Below are positions 1-7,876 of a DNA stretch of 30,403 nt, one piece after another (position 1 is the first letter of the stretch; every line of letters begins with the position of its first letter). A program made the translations under genes and the position numbers. The notes beneath the pieces were generated by a model. The model worked only from the letters and a program-made list of their open reading frames with translations, had not been told where the DNA came from and did not search any database. This DNA is from Sphingobacteriaceae bacterium. Lineage in GTDB: Bacteria; Bacteroidota; Bacteroidia; Sphingobacteriales; Sphingobacteriaceae. The stretch spans positions 1 to 30,403 of the forward strand of contig JANWIB010000117.1 in NCBI GenBank assembly GCA_025450155.1. Reading direction: 5' to 3'.

Positions 1-1
1 C

Positions 2-886
2 GCGATATTTTCTCAGGTAATGCGTCCAGCAAAGGCAATAACCGCTTCCTTCAGTAATATCCACTCCCGTATTGCAGCCGGAGAACGCGTATTGGCATTA
101 ATTGATGAGGAGCCAGCTATTAAAGATGTGGCTGATGCAATTGAAATTGAGAGATTTGAGCATTCGGTTAAATTGGAAAATGTTTCTTTTTCCTATACCA
201 ATCGGCCCGTGTTGCACAGCATTTCATTAACTATTCCAAAAGGAAAAACCATTGCCTTGGTTGGCCCTTCCGGAGGGGGTAAATCCACGTTAATGGACAT
301 GCTACCCAGGTTCATCGAACCCCAATCGGGTAAGATTATATTTGATGGAAGGGATATACGTGAGTGTAGTATGAGTTCGCTTCGGGCGCAAATGGGTATT
401 GTAAACCAGGAGTCTATTTTGTTTAATGATACCATTTATAATAACATCGCCTTTGGGAAACCCGGCGCTACTCCCGACGAGGTAGAAACTGCGGCCCGGA
501 TTGCTAATGCACACGATTTTATTATTAAAACGGATAAGGGTTACCAAACCAATATTGGCGATCGCGGAGTAAAGCTTTCAGGCGGACAAAAACAACGTGT
601 ATCCATTGCAAGGGCGGTACTCCAAAACCCACCTATCATGTTGTTGGATGAAGCTACCTCAGCCCTGGATACTGAGTCAGAAAAATTGGTTCAGGATGCA
701 TTAAATAAGTTAATGACAAACCGAACCTCCCTGGTTATTGCACACCGGTTGAGTACTATTCAGAGTGCAGATGAAATTGTGGTACTGGAATCGGGTAATA
801 TCGTGGAACAGGGAACTCATCAAGAGTTATTAAAGAATAATGGCCTGTATAAGCGGTTGATAGATATGCAGCAATTTTACAGTTGA
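2..886 (+). CDS. ABC exporter, ATP-binding C-terminal part (MsbA-like), 5' end outside window
   Basis: This is the end of a fused permease-ATPase ABC exporter of the MsbA/lipid-multidrug type. The reading frame is open from base 2, so the Met at base 20 (in AIFSQVMRPAKAI) is internal and the gene is 5'-partial; the visible start is the last part of the transmembrane domain and its linker. The nucleotide-binding domain is complete: Walker A GPSGGGKST from base 263, signature LSGGQKQR, Walker B IMLLDEAT and the H-loop in IAHRLST. The family couples ATP hydrolysis to export of lipids or hydrophobic compounds across the inner membrane; the substrate cannot be told from this part. The gene is convergent with infB and ends at a shared hairpin. 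The ABC exporter call is firm; the MsbA assignment is only likely. Confidence 0.9.
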   Translation, partial: AIFSQVMRPAKAITASFSNIHSRIAAGERVLALIDEEPAIKDVADAIEIERFEHSVKLENVSFSYTNRPVLHSISLTIPKGKTIALVGPSGGGKSTLMDMLPRFIEPQSGKIIFDGRDIRECSMSSLRAQMGIVNQESILFNDTIYNNIAFGKPGATPDEVETAARIANAHDFIIKTDKGYQTNIGDRGVKLSGGQKQRVSIARAVLQNPPIMLLDEATSALDTESEKLVQDALNKLMTNRTSLVIAHRLSTIQSADEIVVLESGNIVEQGTHQELLKNNGLYKRLIDMQQFYS

Positions 887-945
887 TGCGAAAATGCGCA
901 AGTAAAGGTATTTCGGTCAATAATGTTGGCAGATATAGTAAAAAT

Positions 946-976
946 AGAGAGGCGATATGTTTTATATCGCCTCTCT
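946..976. terminator. Bidirectional terminator hairpin between the ABC exporter and infB
   Basis: Arms 946-958 and 964-976 pair perfectly over 13 bp around a five-base loop (gtttt). A T run follows on the plus strand and an A-rich stretch precedes it, so the structure can end transcription of the ABC gene rightward and of the infB operon leftward. It lies between the two convergent stop codons. Confidence 0.85.
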
Positions 977-994
977 TTTTTATTCTAATTATTT

Positions 995-3811
995 TTACAG
1001 TTTCCGTTTCACCTCTACCTGTTCGTACGATTCAACAATATCACCAACTTTAATATCGTTAAAGTTTTGAATGTTCAATCCGCACTCATATCCGGTAGCT
1101 ACTTCCTTCACATCGTCTTTGAAGCGTTTTAATGATGCCAGTTCGCCGGTATAAACTACTACGCCATCCCGGATGATACGTATTTTGCTATTACGCGTAA
1201 TTTTACCATCCAATACCATACAACCTGCAACGGTTCCAACCTTAGTGATCTTAAATACTTCGCGAATTTCAACATTCGAAGTAATTTTCTCTTCGTATTC
1301 GGGCGAAAGCATGCCTTCCATTGCCGCTTTAACTTCGTTAATCGCATCGTAGATAATAGAATATAAGCGGATATCAATTTCCTCTTGCTCGGCTAATTTT
1401 CGGGCACCAATAGACGGGCGTACCTGGAATCCAATGATTATTGCATCCGAAGCGGAAGCAAGGAGTACGTCCGATTCAGAAATCTGTCCCACAGATTTAT
1501 GGATGATGTTCACCTGAATTTCTTCCGTTGAAAGTTTTAATAAGGAGTCGGATAGCGCTTCGATCGAACCATCCACATCACCCTTAACAATAATATTCAG
1601 TTCCTTAAAGTTCCCGATAGCTAAACGTCGGCCAATTTCATCCAGTGTAATGTGTTTTTGTGTACGCAAGCCCTGTTCACGCTGTAGTTGAAGGCGTTTA
1701 TTTGCAATTTCGCGGGCTTCGACTTCGCTCTCCATCGCATTAAATTTATCTCCTGCTGTAGGAGCGCCTTGCATACCCAATACCTGAACTGGAGTTGAGG
1801 GGCCGGCCTTGTCAACCTTTTGGCCACGTTCATTATGCAATGCTTTTACCCTGCCGCTATAGCTTCCCGCAAGTATCGGGTCACCCACTTTTAACGTTCC
1901 TGCTTGTATTAAAACCGTGGTTACAATACCTCTGCCTTTATCTAAGGCAGCTTCAATTACTGTTCCTACGGCACGTTTATTCGGATTGGCTTTTAGCTCG
2001 AGTATATCTGCTTCAAGCAATACTTTTTCTAATAATAAATCAACATTTAAACCTGTTTTCGCGGATATTTCCTGAGATTGGTATTTGCCACCCCAATCTT
2101 CAACCAGGATATTCATAGTTGATAATTGTTCGCGGATCTTGTCGGCATTGGCACCCGGTTTATCCACCTTACTGAATGCGAAAACAATAGGAACACCGGC
2201 CGCTTGTGCGTGGTTGATTGCTTCCCGTGTTTGAGGCATCACACTGTCATCGGCAGCGATAACGATAATGGCAATGTCGGTCACCTTAGCCCCACGTGCA
2301 CGCATAGCGGTAAACGCTTCGTGGCCCGGTGTATCTAAGAAAGTCATTTTTCGCTCATTCTCTAATGTTACCTCATATGCTCCAATGTGCTGTGTAATGC
2401 CACCAGCTTCGCCTGCAATAACATTGGCTTTGCGAACAAAATCCAATAAGGATGTTTTACCATGATCCACATGCCCCATAACGGTAACAATAGGTGCTCT
2501 GGGTACTATATCTTCCTCGCGGTCTTCTTCTTCTAACGAGATTGTTTCCTCGTCGTCTGGTTTAACAAATTCTACCTGGTAACCAAACTCATCTGCAACG
2601 ATGGTAAGTGTTTCCGCGTCCAGACGTTGGTTGATAGAAACAAACATTCCCAAACTCATGCAAGTGGAGATGATTTGTGTTACCGGAACATCAATCAAAT
2701 TTGCCAGCTCATTAGCTGTTACAAATTCTGTAACACGCAAAACTTTTGATTGCAGTTCTCTTTCTAATGCAGCCTCTTCTGCAGATTGTGCAACATCGTC
2801 TCGCTTCTGGCGACGTAATTTGGCACGTTGCGAGAACTTGCCGGATTTTCCTGCACCACTTAAACGGGCAAGTGTTGCTTTAATCTGATCTTGTATTTCT
2901 TTTTCTGAAGGTTCTTCTTTTGGGGTATCCGTACGGGCTTTATTTCTAAAATCAGGGCGGCCTGCACCGTGTGGTTGATTTCTCTGACCACCTCTAAAAT
3001 CCGGGCGACCTTGTTGCCCGCCTGCTTGTGCGGGTCGAGTACCTTGCCCCGGTTGCCCACTGCCTTGTTGTTGCCCGCCTTCTTTGCGCTTGCGTTTTCT
3101 TTTGTGATCACTACCAGCAATGTTAGAAGAAGATGCTACCGGTTGATCTTTGGGGCGCTGAACAGGCAAGTTTATCTTGCCAACAACATTAGGGCCACTC
3201 AATCTTTCTGCACGTGCACGTATAACCTCTTCGTCGTTTTCTTCAGCAGCTATTTCTGCTTGTGTTGCAGGAGTTGGTGTTAAAGGCTTTTCTTCAACAA
3301 CTGGCTGTTTTTCTTCTTCAGCAACTGGCTCTGGTTTTGACTCAGATAGATTCTCTTCTTTTTTCTCTCCACGGCTTTTCTTGTTAAAATCTTCCAAGTT
3401 AATTTTCCCAACTACCTTTACTCCTGGAAGAGCACTTTCTTCTGTTTTAGATTCGGTCGGGATAGTTGCGGGTTTGGTTTTATCTGCAGAAGGAGCGGGG
3501 GTAAATGTGCCAACATTTTTAATCAGTACTTCTTCCTGTTCAAAATCCTTGGTACGTGAGGGTTCGTTAGAGGAAGGGGGGGCATCATCGCGGCGAACTT
3601 TGCCGATAGCTATTTGCTTGGATTCTTCTTTAACAATTTTGTCTCCCTGAAATTCCCTTAAAAGAACACCATACATCTCTTCGTCGAGTTTTGTAGTAGG
3701 CTTAGGATCAACCATATATCCTTTTTTGCTTAAAAATTCAACAGCGGTAGATAAACCAATATTGAGTTCTTTTGCAGCTTTTAATAAATTTATGCTCTTT
3801 CCTTCTGACAT
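995..3811 (-). CDS. infB: Translation initiation factor IF-2
   Basis: IF-2 is the GTPase that brings initiator tRNA to the 30S subunit and promotes subunit joining. The 938-residue chain has an N-terminal IF2-N helical module (about 1-55), a long charged and Gly/Gln-rich linker carrying two VVGKINL motifs and two GRPDFR motifs (about 60-330), a second IF2-N-like segment (about 365-425), the G domain, and the C-terminal beta-barrel domains. G1 is GHVDHGKT at 446-453, G2 is GGITQ and G3 is DTPGH. G4 is unusual: SKVD at 547-550 instead of NKxD. It is third in the rimP-nusA-infB operon, the common bacterial order, with an 80-bp gap after nusA that may hold its own promoter. Identity is certain. 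Confidence 0.98.
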   Translation of the reverse strand: MSEGKSINLLKAAKELNIGLSTAVEFLSKKGYMVDPKPTTKLDEEMYGVLLREFQGDKIVKEESKQIAIGKVRRDDAPPSSNEPSRTKDFEQEEVLIKNVGTFTPAPSADKTKPATIPTESKTEESALPGVKVVGKINLEDFNKKSRGEKKEENLSESKPEPVAEEEKQPVVEEKPLTPTPATQAEIAAEENDEEVIRARAERLSGPNVVGKINLPVQRPKDQPVASSSNIAGSDHKRKRKRKEGGQQQGSGQPGQGTRPAQAGGQQGRPDFRGGQRNQPHGAGRPDFRNKARTDTPKEEPSEKEIQDQIKATLARLSGAGKSGKFSQRAKLRRQKRDDVAQSAEEAALERELQSKVLRVTEFVTANELANLIDVPVTQIISTCMSLGMFVSINQRLDAETLTIVADEFGYQVEFVKPDDEETISLEEEDREEDIVPRAPIVTVMGHVDHGKTSLLDFVRKANVIAGEAGGITQHIGAYEVTLENERKMTFLDTPGHEAFTAMRARGAKVTDIAIIVIAADDSVMPQTREAINHAQAAGVPIVFAFSKVDKPGANADKIREQLSTMNILVEDWGGKYQSQEISAKTGLNVDLLLEKVLLEADILELKANPNKRAVGTVIEAALDKGRGIVTTVLIQAGTLKVGDPILAGSYSGRVKALHNERGQKVDKAGPSTPVQVLGMQGAPTAGDKFNAMESEVEAREIANKRLQLQREQGLRTQKHITLDEIGRRLAIGNFKELNIIVKGDVDGSIEALSDSLLKLSTEEIQVNIIHKSVGQISESDVLLASASDAIIIGFQVRPSIGARKLAEQEEIDIRLYSIIYDAINEVKAAMEGMLSPEYEEKITSNVEIREVFKITKVGTVAGCMVLDGKITRNSKIRIIRDGVVVYTGELASLKRFKDDVKEVATGYECGLNIQNFNDIKVGDIVESYEQVEVKRKL

Positions 3812-3839
3812 TTAAAAATTATAACCTCTCGTATTTTAA

Positions 3840-3847
3840 CAAAAGTA
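3840..3847 (-). promoter_or_regulatory. Possible internal promoter for infB (-7 box)
   Basis: On the minus strand the octamer TACTTTTG matches the Bacteroidota -7 consensus TAnnTTTG and lies 29 bp before the infB start codon, in the nusA-infB gap. No good TTTG -33 element is seen at the expected distance, so this is a weak prediction. Confidence 0.35.
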
Positions 3848-3891
3848 CATTTTTTATCTTCTTATTTACATAGCTAAATCTGAATCATCAT

Positions 3892-5127
3892 TTATTCAAA
3901 TTCTGCTTTAAGGATATTCAGTACTTCCTTTACCGTACTTTCTTCAAGATCTGTACGTTTTATCAATTCGTCTGTTGATAATGCAAGAATTGATTTTGCG
4001 GTATCTAACCCGATCCGCTTGAATTCATCAATGATCCAGCTATCAATTTCATCCGCAAATTCTTCAATATCCACGTCTTCTTCATCTTCTTCGGATTCCC
4101 GATAAACGTCAATCTCATATCCGGTAAGTTTACCGGCAAGTTTGATATTATGTCCGCCACGGCCAATTGCTAACGATACCTGATCTGGCTTTAAGTAAAC
4201 CGCGGCACGCTTTTCTTCATCATCCAGTTTAATGGTGGTGATACGTGCGGGACTTAAGGCTCGTTGGATATATAATGAAATGTTGTTGGTATAGTTAATG
4301 ACGTCAATATTTTCATTCTTTAATTCGCGAACGATACCATGGATACGTGATCCTTTCATACCCACGCAGGCGCCCACCGGGTCAATCCGATCGTCGTAAG
4401 ATTCTACGGCTACTTTGGCACGCTCTCCGGGTTCGCGAACAATCTTTTTAATAGTGATTAAGCCATCAAATATTTCGGGAACCTCCATTTCAAACAAGCG
4501 TTGCAAGAATTCAGGGGCGGTTCGGGAAATGATGATTTTCGGGCTACTGTTCACCATATCTACACTTAAGATTACTGCACGAACAGTATCTCCTTTTTTG
4601 AAATAATCGGCCGGAATTTGTTCGGTTTTTGGCAGGATTAACTCGTTGCCTTCATCATCCAAAACTAGAGTTTCTTTTTTCCAAACCTGATAAACTTCAC
4701 CGGTAACAATTTCGCCTGTACGGTCTTTGTATTTACGAAAAATCTCGTCTTTTTCTAATTCAAGAATTTTTGAAACTAATGTTTGGCGTGCCGCAAGAAT
4801 GGCTCTTCGGCCAAAACTTTCAAGGGTGATCTGCTCAATAAACTCATCACCTACTTCCAGATCGGCATCAGTTTGTCTGGCTTCTGCTAATTCAATTTCC
4901 AGGTCATCGTCTTCAGAAAATCCATCTTCCATTACCTTACGTGTGCGCCAGATTTCCAAATCCCCGTTATCTGGGTTTACAATGACATCACAATTCTCAT
5001 CAGTGCCAAATTTTTTCCGGATCATGCTGCGAAAAACTTCTTCTAACACACTAATTACCGTTGGCCGATCAATATTTTTGAAGTCTTTAAACTCCTGAAA
5101 TGAATCTATTAAATTAATATTGCTCAT
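3892..5127 (-). CDS. nusA: Transcription termination/antitermination factor NusA
   Basis: NusA binds RNA polymerase and nascent RNA, and modulates pausing, intrinsic termination and antitermination. The 411-residue protein has the N-terminal RNA-polymerase-binding domain (about 1-125), an S1 domain (about 135-205), and two KH domains; the second carries the loop GRGG in LAIGRGGHNIKLAG. It ends with an acidic stretch (EEDEEDVDIEE) and a helix-hairpin-helix-like tail. The length is normal for Bacteroidota, which lack the repeated acidic domains of the E. coli protein. Its ATG lies two bases after the rimP stop codon, so the two are co-transcribed and probably translationally coupled. Confidence 0.97.
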   Translation of the reverse strand: MSNINLIDSFQEFKDFKNIDRPTVISVLEEVFRSMIRKKFGTDENCDVIVNPDNGDLEIWRTRKVMEDGFSEDDDLEIELAEARQTDADLEVGDEFIEQITLESFGRRAILAARQTLVSKILELEKDEIFRKYKDRTGEIVTGEVYQVWKKETLVLDDEGNELILPKTEQIPADYFKKGDTVRAVILSVDMVNSSPKIIISRTAPEFLQRLFEMEVPEIFDGLITIKKIVREPGERAKVAVESYDDRIDPVGACVGMKGSRIHGIVRELKNENIDVINYTNNISLYIQRALSPARITTIKLDDEEKRAAVYLKPDQVSLAIGRGGHNIKLAGKLTGYEIDVYRESEEDEEDVDIEEFADEIDSWIIDEFKRIGLDTAKSILALSTDELIKRTDLEESTVKEVLNILKAEFE

Positions 5128-5129
5128 TT

Positions 5130-5597
5130 TTATTTAAATGAAATTAAAACCTTTGTTTCTGCTATTTGATCAAATGGGATAAAGCTTTCTATTAATTGAG
5201 CTTTCCCCCCCTTTTCTTTTTTTCCTTTTTCTTCTAGGGATACCGCTTCATCTGTTATTTGAAGGAGCTTTCCTTCGCGTTTGTTACCATCTGTTTGTTT
5301 AATGCTAACAGAGCGGCCCAGATTTTTTTGATATTGCCTTTTTTGTTTTAGTGGTGTATCAATTCCGGGAGAAGACACTTCGAGGTTGTAGGCATGCTGA
5401 ATAGTGTTTTCTTCCTCCAGGTGAAACCCAACATGTCTGCTTATAGCTGCGCAATCTTGTATGGCTACGCCATGATCCCCATCCACCAAAACAACGAGCT
5501 TTCCGTTAGGATGCATTTTAACATCTACCAAAAACAGGTCTTCTCTTTCTGCAATCTTTTCATTGACTAAATCAGTCACTCGTTGCTCAATACTCAT
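5130..5597 (-). CDS. rimP: Ribosome maturation factor RimP
   Basis: RimP assists maturation of the 30S subunit. The 155-residue sequence shows the family pattern: an N-terminal alpha/beta domain with the signature around VDGDHGVAIQDCAAISRHVG and the conserved LEVSSPGIDTPLK segment, followed by a small SH3-like C-terminal domain that is rich in Lys here (EEKGKKEKGGKAQ). It is the first gene of the rimP-nusA-infB operon. The ATG at 5597 is the first in-frame start after the leader hairpin at 5615-5649, leaving about 17 bases for ribosome entry. Confidence 0.95.
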   Translation of the reverse strand: MSIEQRVTDLVNEKIAEREDLFLVDVKMHPNGKLVVLVDGDHGVAIQDCAAISRHVGFHLEEENTIQHAYNLEVSSPGIDTPLKQKRQYQKNLGRSVSIKQTDGNKREGKLLQITDEAVSLEEKGKKEKGGKAQLIESFIPFDQIAETKVLISFK

Positions 5598-5614
5598 ATC
5601 GCAAAATACCAGTA

Positions 5615-5649
5615 ATAAAAAAGAGGGGACACCATCCCCTCTTTTTTAT
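5615..5649 (-). promoter_or_regulatory. Terminator-like leader hairpin of the rimP-nusA-infB operon
   Basis: Arms 5615-5629 and 5635-5649 pair perfectly over 15 bp with a five-base loop; the core is GAGGGGA/TCCCCTC flanked by A6/T6. Read on the minus strand it is followed by T6, the form of an intrinsic terminator, yet it lies just before rimP and no gene ends here on either strand. It therefore belongs to the operon leader and may act as an attenuator or as a 5' mRNA-stabilising stem-loop. The structure is seen in the sequence; its role is inferred. Confidence 0.7.
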
Positions 5650-5654
5650 CGGCA

Positions 5655-5685
5655 CAAATGTAAGTAATATTTTTTTCTAAGAAAA
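5655..5685 (-). promoter_or_regulatory. Predicted promoter of the rimP operon
   Basis: The minus strand carries TACATTTG at 5662-5655, a full match to the Bacteroidota -7 consensus TAnnTTTG, with a weak TTTT at about the -33 position (5682-5685). The start of transcription would fall near 5649, exactly at the base of the leader hairpin. Confidence 0.5.
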
Positions 5686-5797
5686 ACAGGAAATCAAATA
5701 ATTGATGTTTGAATGTTATTTTTTGCAAACAATTATTTGCGATTAGGTATTTTAATGTTGAAGTTAAAGGTTTAAGAAAAAGTATATTTTTAACTAT

Positions 5798-6145
5798 ATG
5801 AAACTAATCATTGAGATTTTATTGATGGGGGTGGCGGTGTCTGTTGCGGCATTCCTGATACCGGGCGTTGAGGTGGATGGTTTTTTAAGCGCTATTATTG
5901 CTGGTATTTTAATCGCGTTAGCCAATGCAACAGTAGGTACTCTTCTGCGGATTTTTACTTTTCCCATAAATATTCTAACACTCGGACTGATGTCTTTTAT
6001 TATCACCGTTTTAATGGTGCTGTTGGTTGATAGGTTAATGGATGGATTTAATACATCCGGATTTTTTACAGCGCTTTTTTTTGCGCTTGTTCTTTCGCTA
6101 ATCAAAATGATTTTTGGTGCATTTACATCTGATGAAGATAGTTAA
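5798..6145 (+). CDS. Phage-holin-family small membrane protein (YvlD-like)
   Basis: The 115-residue protein is almost wholly hydrophobic, with four predicted membrane segments at about 4-22, 27-48, 54-76 and 84-108 and a short acidic tail (SDEDS). The pattern, including IPGVEVDGFLSAIIAGILIALANATVG and the central FPINILTLG turn, is that of the four-TM holin superfamily IV proteins (YvlD type), which are ordinary chromosomal genes of unknown function despite the name. There are no phage genes nearby. It is transcribed alone, divergently from rimP. Confidence 0.8.
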   Translation: MKLIIEILLMGVAVSVAAFLIPGVEVDGFLSAIIAGILIALANATVGTLLRIFTFPINILTLGLMSFIITVLMVLLVDRLMDGFNTSGFFTALFFALVLSLIKMIFGAFTSDEDS

Positions 6146-6267
6146 ACCAAACGTAGTCTTAAGCGTAATTATAGTTTGTTATTGAATTGGATGACTTTGC
6201 AACTGCACGAAGTGTGACGATTATCTTTTTTCGCTTCGGAATAACGAAAACCTTTTATAACCAAGTT

Positions 6268-6744
6268 TTAGAAAGTAAACCGGATGGATAAGCCAAGTCC
6301 GGTAGCATCAAAATCTGTTTCTGGCACAATTTCAATAGCTGGTTTCCAATCCAAAGCAAGATTGATAGGAGCGTTTTTAAATTTATAGTCTAGCCCAATA
6401 ACGCCGTCCAGGCTTAAAAGAAAGTTGGTATTATCATCTGGCTTATATCTTCTGCTGCCTATAGTACTTCCCAGCCCGTAGTACCAACGCAAACCCAAAG
6501 CATTGTTTATGGGGTTATGTATTTCATATAATCCCGTAAAGCGAAAGTAAGAATAGTTTTTTCTGCTTTGGAAGTTTAGAATAAAATCCAATGCTCTATC
6601 GCTTTGAACAAAAGTTTTAAAAGTAATGCCATTCGCTGCCCCAAACCGCCCGCCAATTGCATTCTTGTATGTTTGTGCCTGAGCATCCGCATGATTTAGC
6701 ACAAGAAAAGCTGTAAATAAACTTAACAAGAGTGTTTTTTTCAT
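6268..6744 (-). CDS. Secreted beta-barrel-like protein of unknown function
   Basis: I do not recognise a named family. The 158-residue chain starts with a Sec signal peptide (MKKTLLLSLFTAFLVLNHADA, cleavage near 21-23) and continues with alternating hydrophobic/polar stretches rich in Phe, Tyr, Gly and Asn (ITFKTFVQSDRALDFILNF, SYFRFTGLYEI, ALGLRWYYGLG, FLLSLDGVIGLDYKF), ending in IRFTF with a terminal Phe. This pattern fits a small outer-membrane barrel of about eight strands. It is monocistronic; a TAnnTTTG box lies about 40 bp upstream. Confidence 0.75.
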   Translation of the reverse strand: MKKTLLLSLFTAFLVLNHADAQAQTYKNAIGGRFGAANGITFKTFVQSDRALDFILNFQSRKNYSYFRFTGLYEIHNPINNALGLRWYYGLGSTIGSRRYKPDDNTNFLLSLDGVIGLDYKFKNAPINLALDWKPAIEIVPETDFDATGLGLSIRFTF

Positions 6745-6781
6745 AAGAACATCGGTTGTGGAATGTGAGTTGATAAGAGTA

Positions 6782-6789
6782 CAAATTTA
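6782..6789 (-). promoter_or_regulatory. -7 box upstream of the barrel-like gene
   Basis: The minus strand reads TAAATTTG, a match to TAnnTTTG, 38 bp before the start codon at 6744. No clear -33 TTTG is visible. Confidence 0.4.
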
Positions 6790-6861
6790 AGGTTCTTACC
6801 TGTGTATGATTAATTTTTTTGTTAAAATATGTTAAGGCTTAGTTTTTGACGTTTAAAAGGA

Positions 6862-6869
6862 TAAATTTG
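6862..6869 (+). promoter_or_regulatory. -7 box upstream of the FKBP lipoprotein gene
   Basis: TAAATTTG on the plus strand matches TAnnTTTG, with TTTTTG 13 bases upstream, which is closer than the usual 18-21. It would give a leader of about 100 bases before the ATG at 6976. Confidence 0.35.
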
Positions 6870-6975
6870 TGATCATTTTTAAAAAAGATGAAGAAAATTG
6901 TTTTAGCTTGTTGATCCTAGGACACAACTTAGAATTTCAGCAAAATTACTAGACATTACGAATTAATATATTTAA

Positions 6976-7845
6976 ATGAAATTGAATTTATATCAAGCCT
7001 TTATCGCAATATGTTTGGTTGCTGTAGTCGCTACCGGCTGTAAAAAAGAATACGAAAGTGCTAAACAAATGGATGATCGAAATATCCGAGCATATATACA
7101 GCAAAATAATTTAAACATGCAGCAATACGATACTACTGGTATTTATTATCAGGTAATTGCAGCAGGCACAGGCGCTCCCATCCGGTATGATGAGAAAATC
7201 CCATTAATTTATACTGTTCGTTCGTTGGATAATGCTTATTCTTCGCAGGATACATTTGTGAATCGGTATGGAAGTTTCTTTGGCTATTTTTTTACCGATA
7301 AAGCACGCGAATTAGTGAAAGAAGTATTGAAAAATCAGGGTGGTACCATTCGTATCATTGTTCCTTCGCATCTTGCTTACGGCAGAAATGGGGTCGGTGC
7401 TGTTCCGAGCAATGCTTCGCTGGATTATACCATTCAGGTTTTGCAATCTTCTAAACTAAATGACTATGAGGATTTCACTATTCAGCGTTATTTGCAAAAA
7501 AATGCATTAGCCGGTTTTACGAAAACCTCAACCGGGGTTTATTATAAAATAGCCGATGCGGGTACCGGAAGTTCAATTACCGTTGATTCTACCGTTACAG
7601 TAAAATATACCGGCAAACTTTTTAATGATAAGATATTCGATACCTCAGAATCCGCATCTTTTGTTTTGTCAGCTTTAATACCGGCATGGCAGCAGGTTCT
7701 TCCATTAATAAAACAGGGAGGCAGCGTACGTATTATTACACCTTCTGCCCAAGGTTACGGCCTGGATGGGAGTAGTGCCCTAATACCGGCCTTCTCTCCA
7801 TTAGATTTCGATATAAAAGTTACAGATGTAAAGAAGAATGAATAA
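6976..7845 (+). CDS. Lipoprotein with two FKBP-type peptidyl-prolyl isomerase domains
   Basis: A 289-residue exported lipoprotein: a signal sequence with lipobox VATGC puts the acylated Cys at residue 22, followed by KKEYES. Two FKBP folds follow, at about 60-155 and 190-287. The first keeps the best C-terminal signature (VPSHLAYGRNGVGAVPSNASLDY, compare IPSxLAYGxxGxGxIPPNxxL), but its central FDSS region is replaced by a longer variant. The second has VTVKYTGKLFNDKIFDTSE and a degenerate ITPSAQGYGLDGSSALIPAFSPLDF. FKBPs catalyse proline cis-trans isomerisation; placed in the outer membrane this would assist folding of exported proteins. Enzyme activity of either domain is not assured. Confidence 0.88.
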   Translation: MKLNLYQAFIAICLVAVVATGCKKEYESAKQMDDRNIRAYIQQNNLNMQQYDTTGIYYQVIAAGTGAPIRYDEKIPLIYTVRSLDNAYSSQDTFVNRYGSFFGYFFTDKARELVKEVLKNQGGTIRIIVPSHLAYGRNGVGAVPSNASLDYTIQVLQSSKLNDYEDFTIQRYLQKNALAGFTKTSTGVYYKIADAGTGSSITVDSTVTVKYTGKLFNDKIFDTSESASFVLSALIPAWQQVLPLIKQGGSVRIITPSAQGYGLDGSSALIPAFSPLDFDIKVTDVKKNE

Positions 7846-7876
7846 AAAGAATTAACTCGGAAAGTTAAGTAGCTTT

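Noticed and set aside
3177..3650. A 157-codon plus-strand open frame opposite infB, and several others across 1795-3283
   Set aside because: They lie antisense to the low-complexity N-terminal half of IF-2; composition and lack of any family pattern mark them as shadows.
5794..6105. A 103-codon minus-strand frame opposite the holin-like gene
   Set aside because: It mirrors the membrane protein codon for codon and has no start context; the plus-strand frame has clear membrane segments.
5798..6145. Prophage origin for the holin-family gene
   Set aside because: The four-TM YvlD-type family is chromosomal and no phage genes lie nearby.
7852..7868. Small stem ttaact/agttaa between the FKBP and TIGR01777 genes
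   Set aside because: Six pairs only and low G+C; not a credible terminator.
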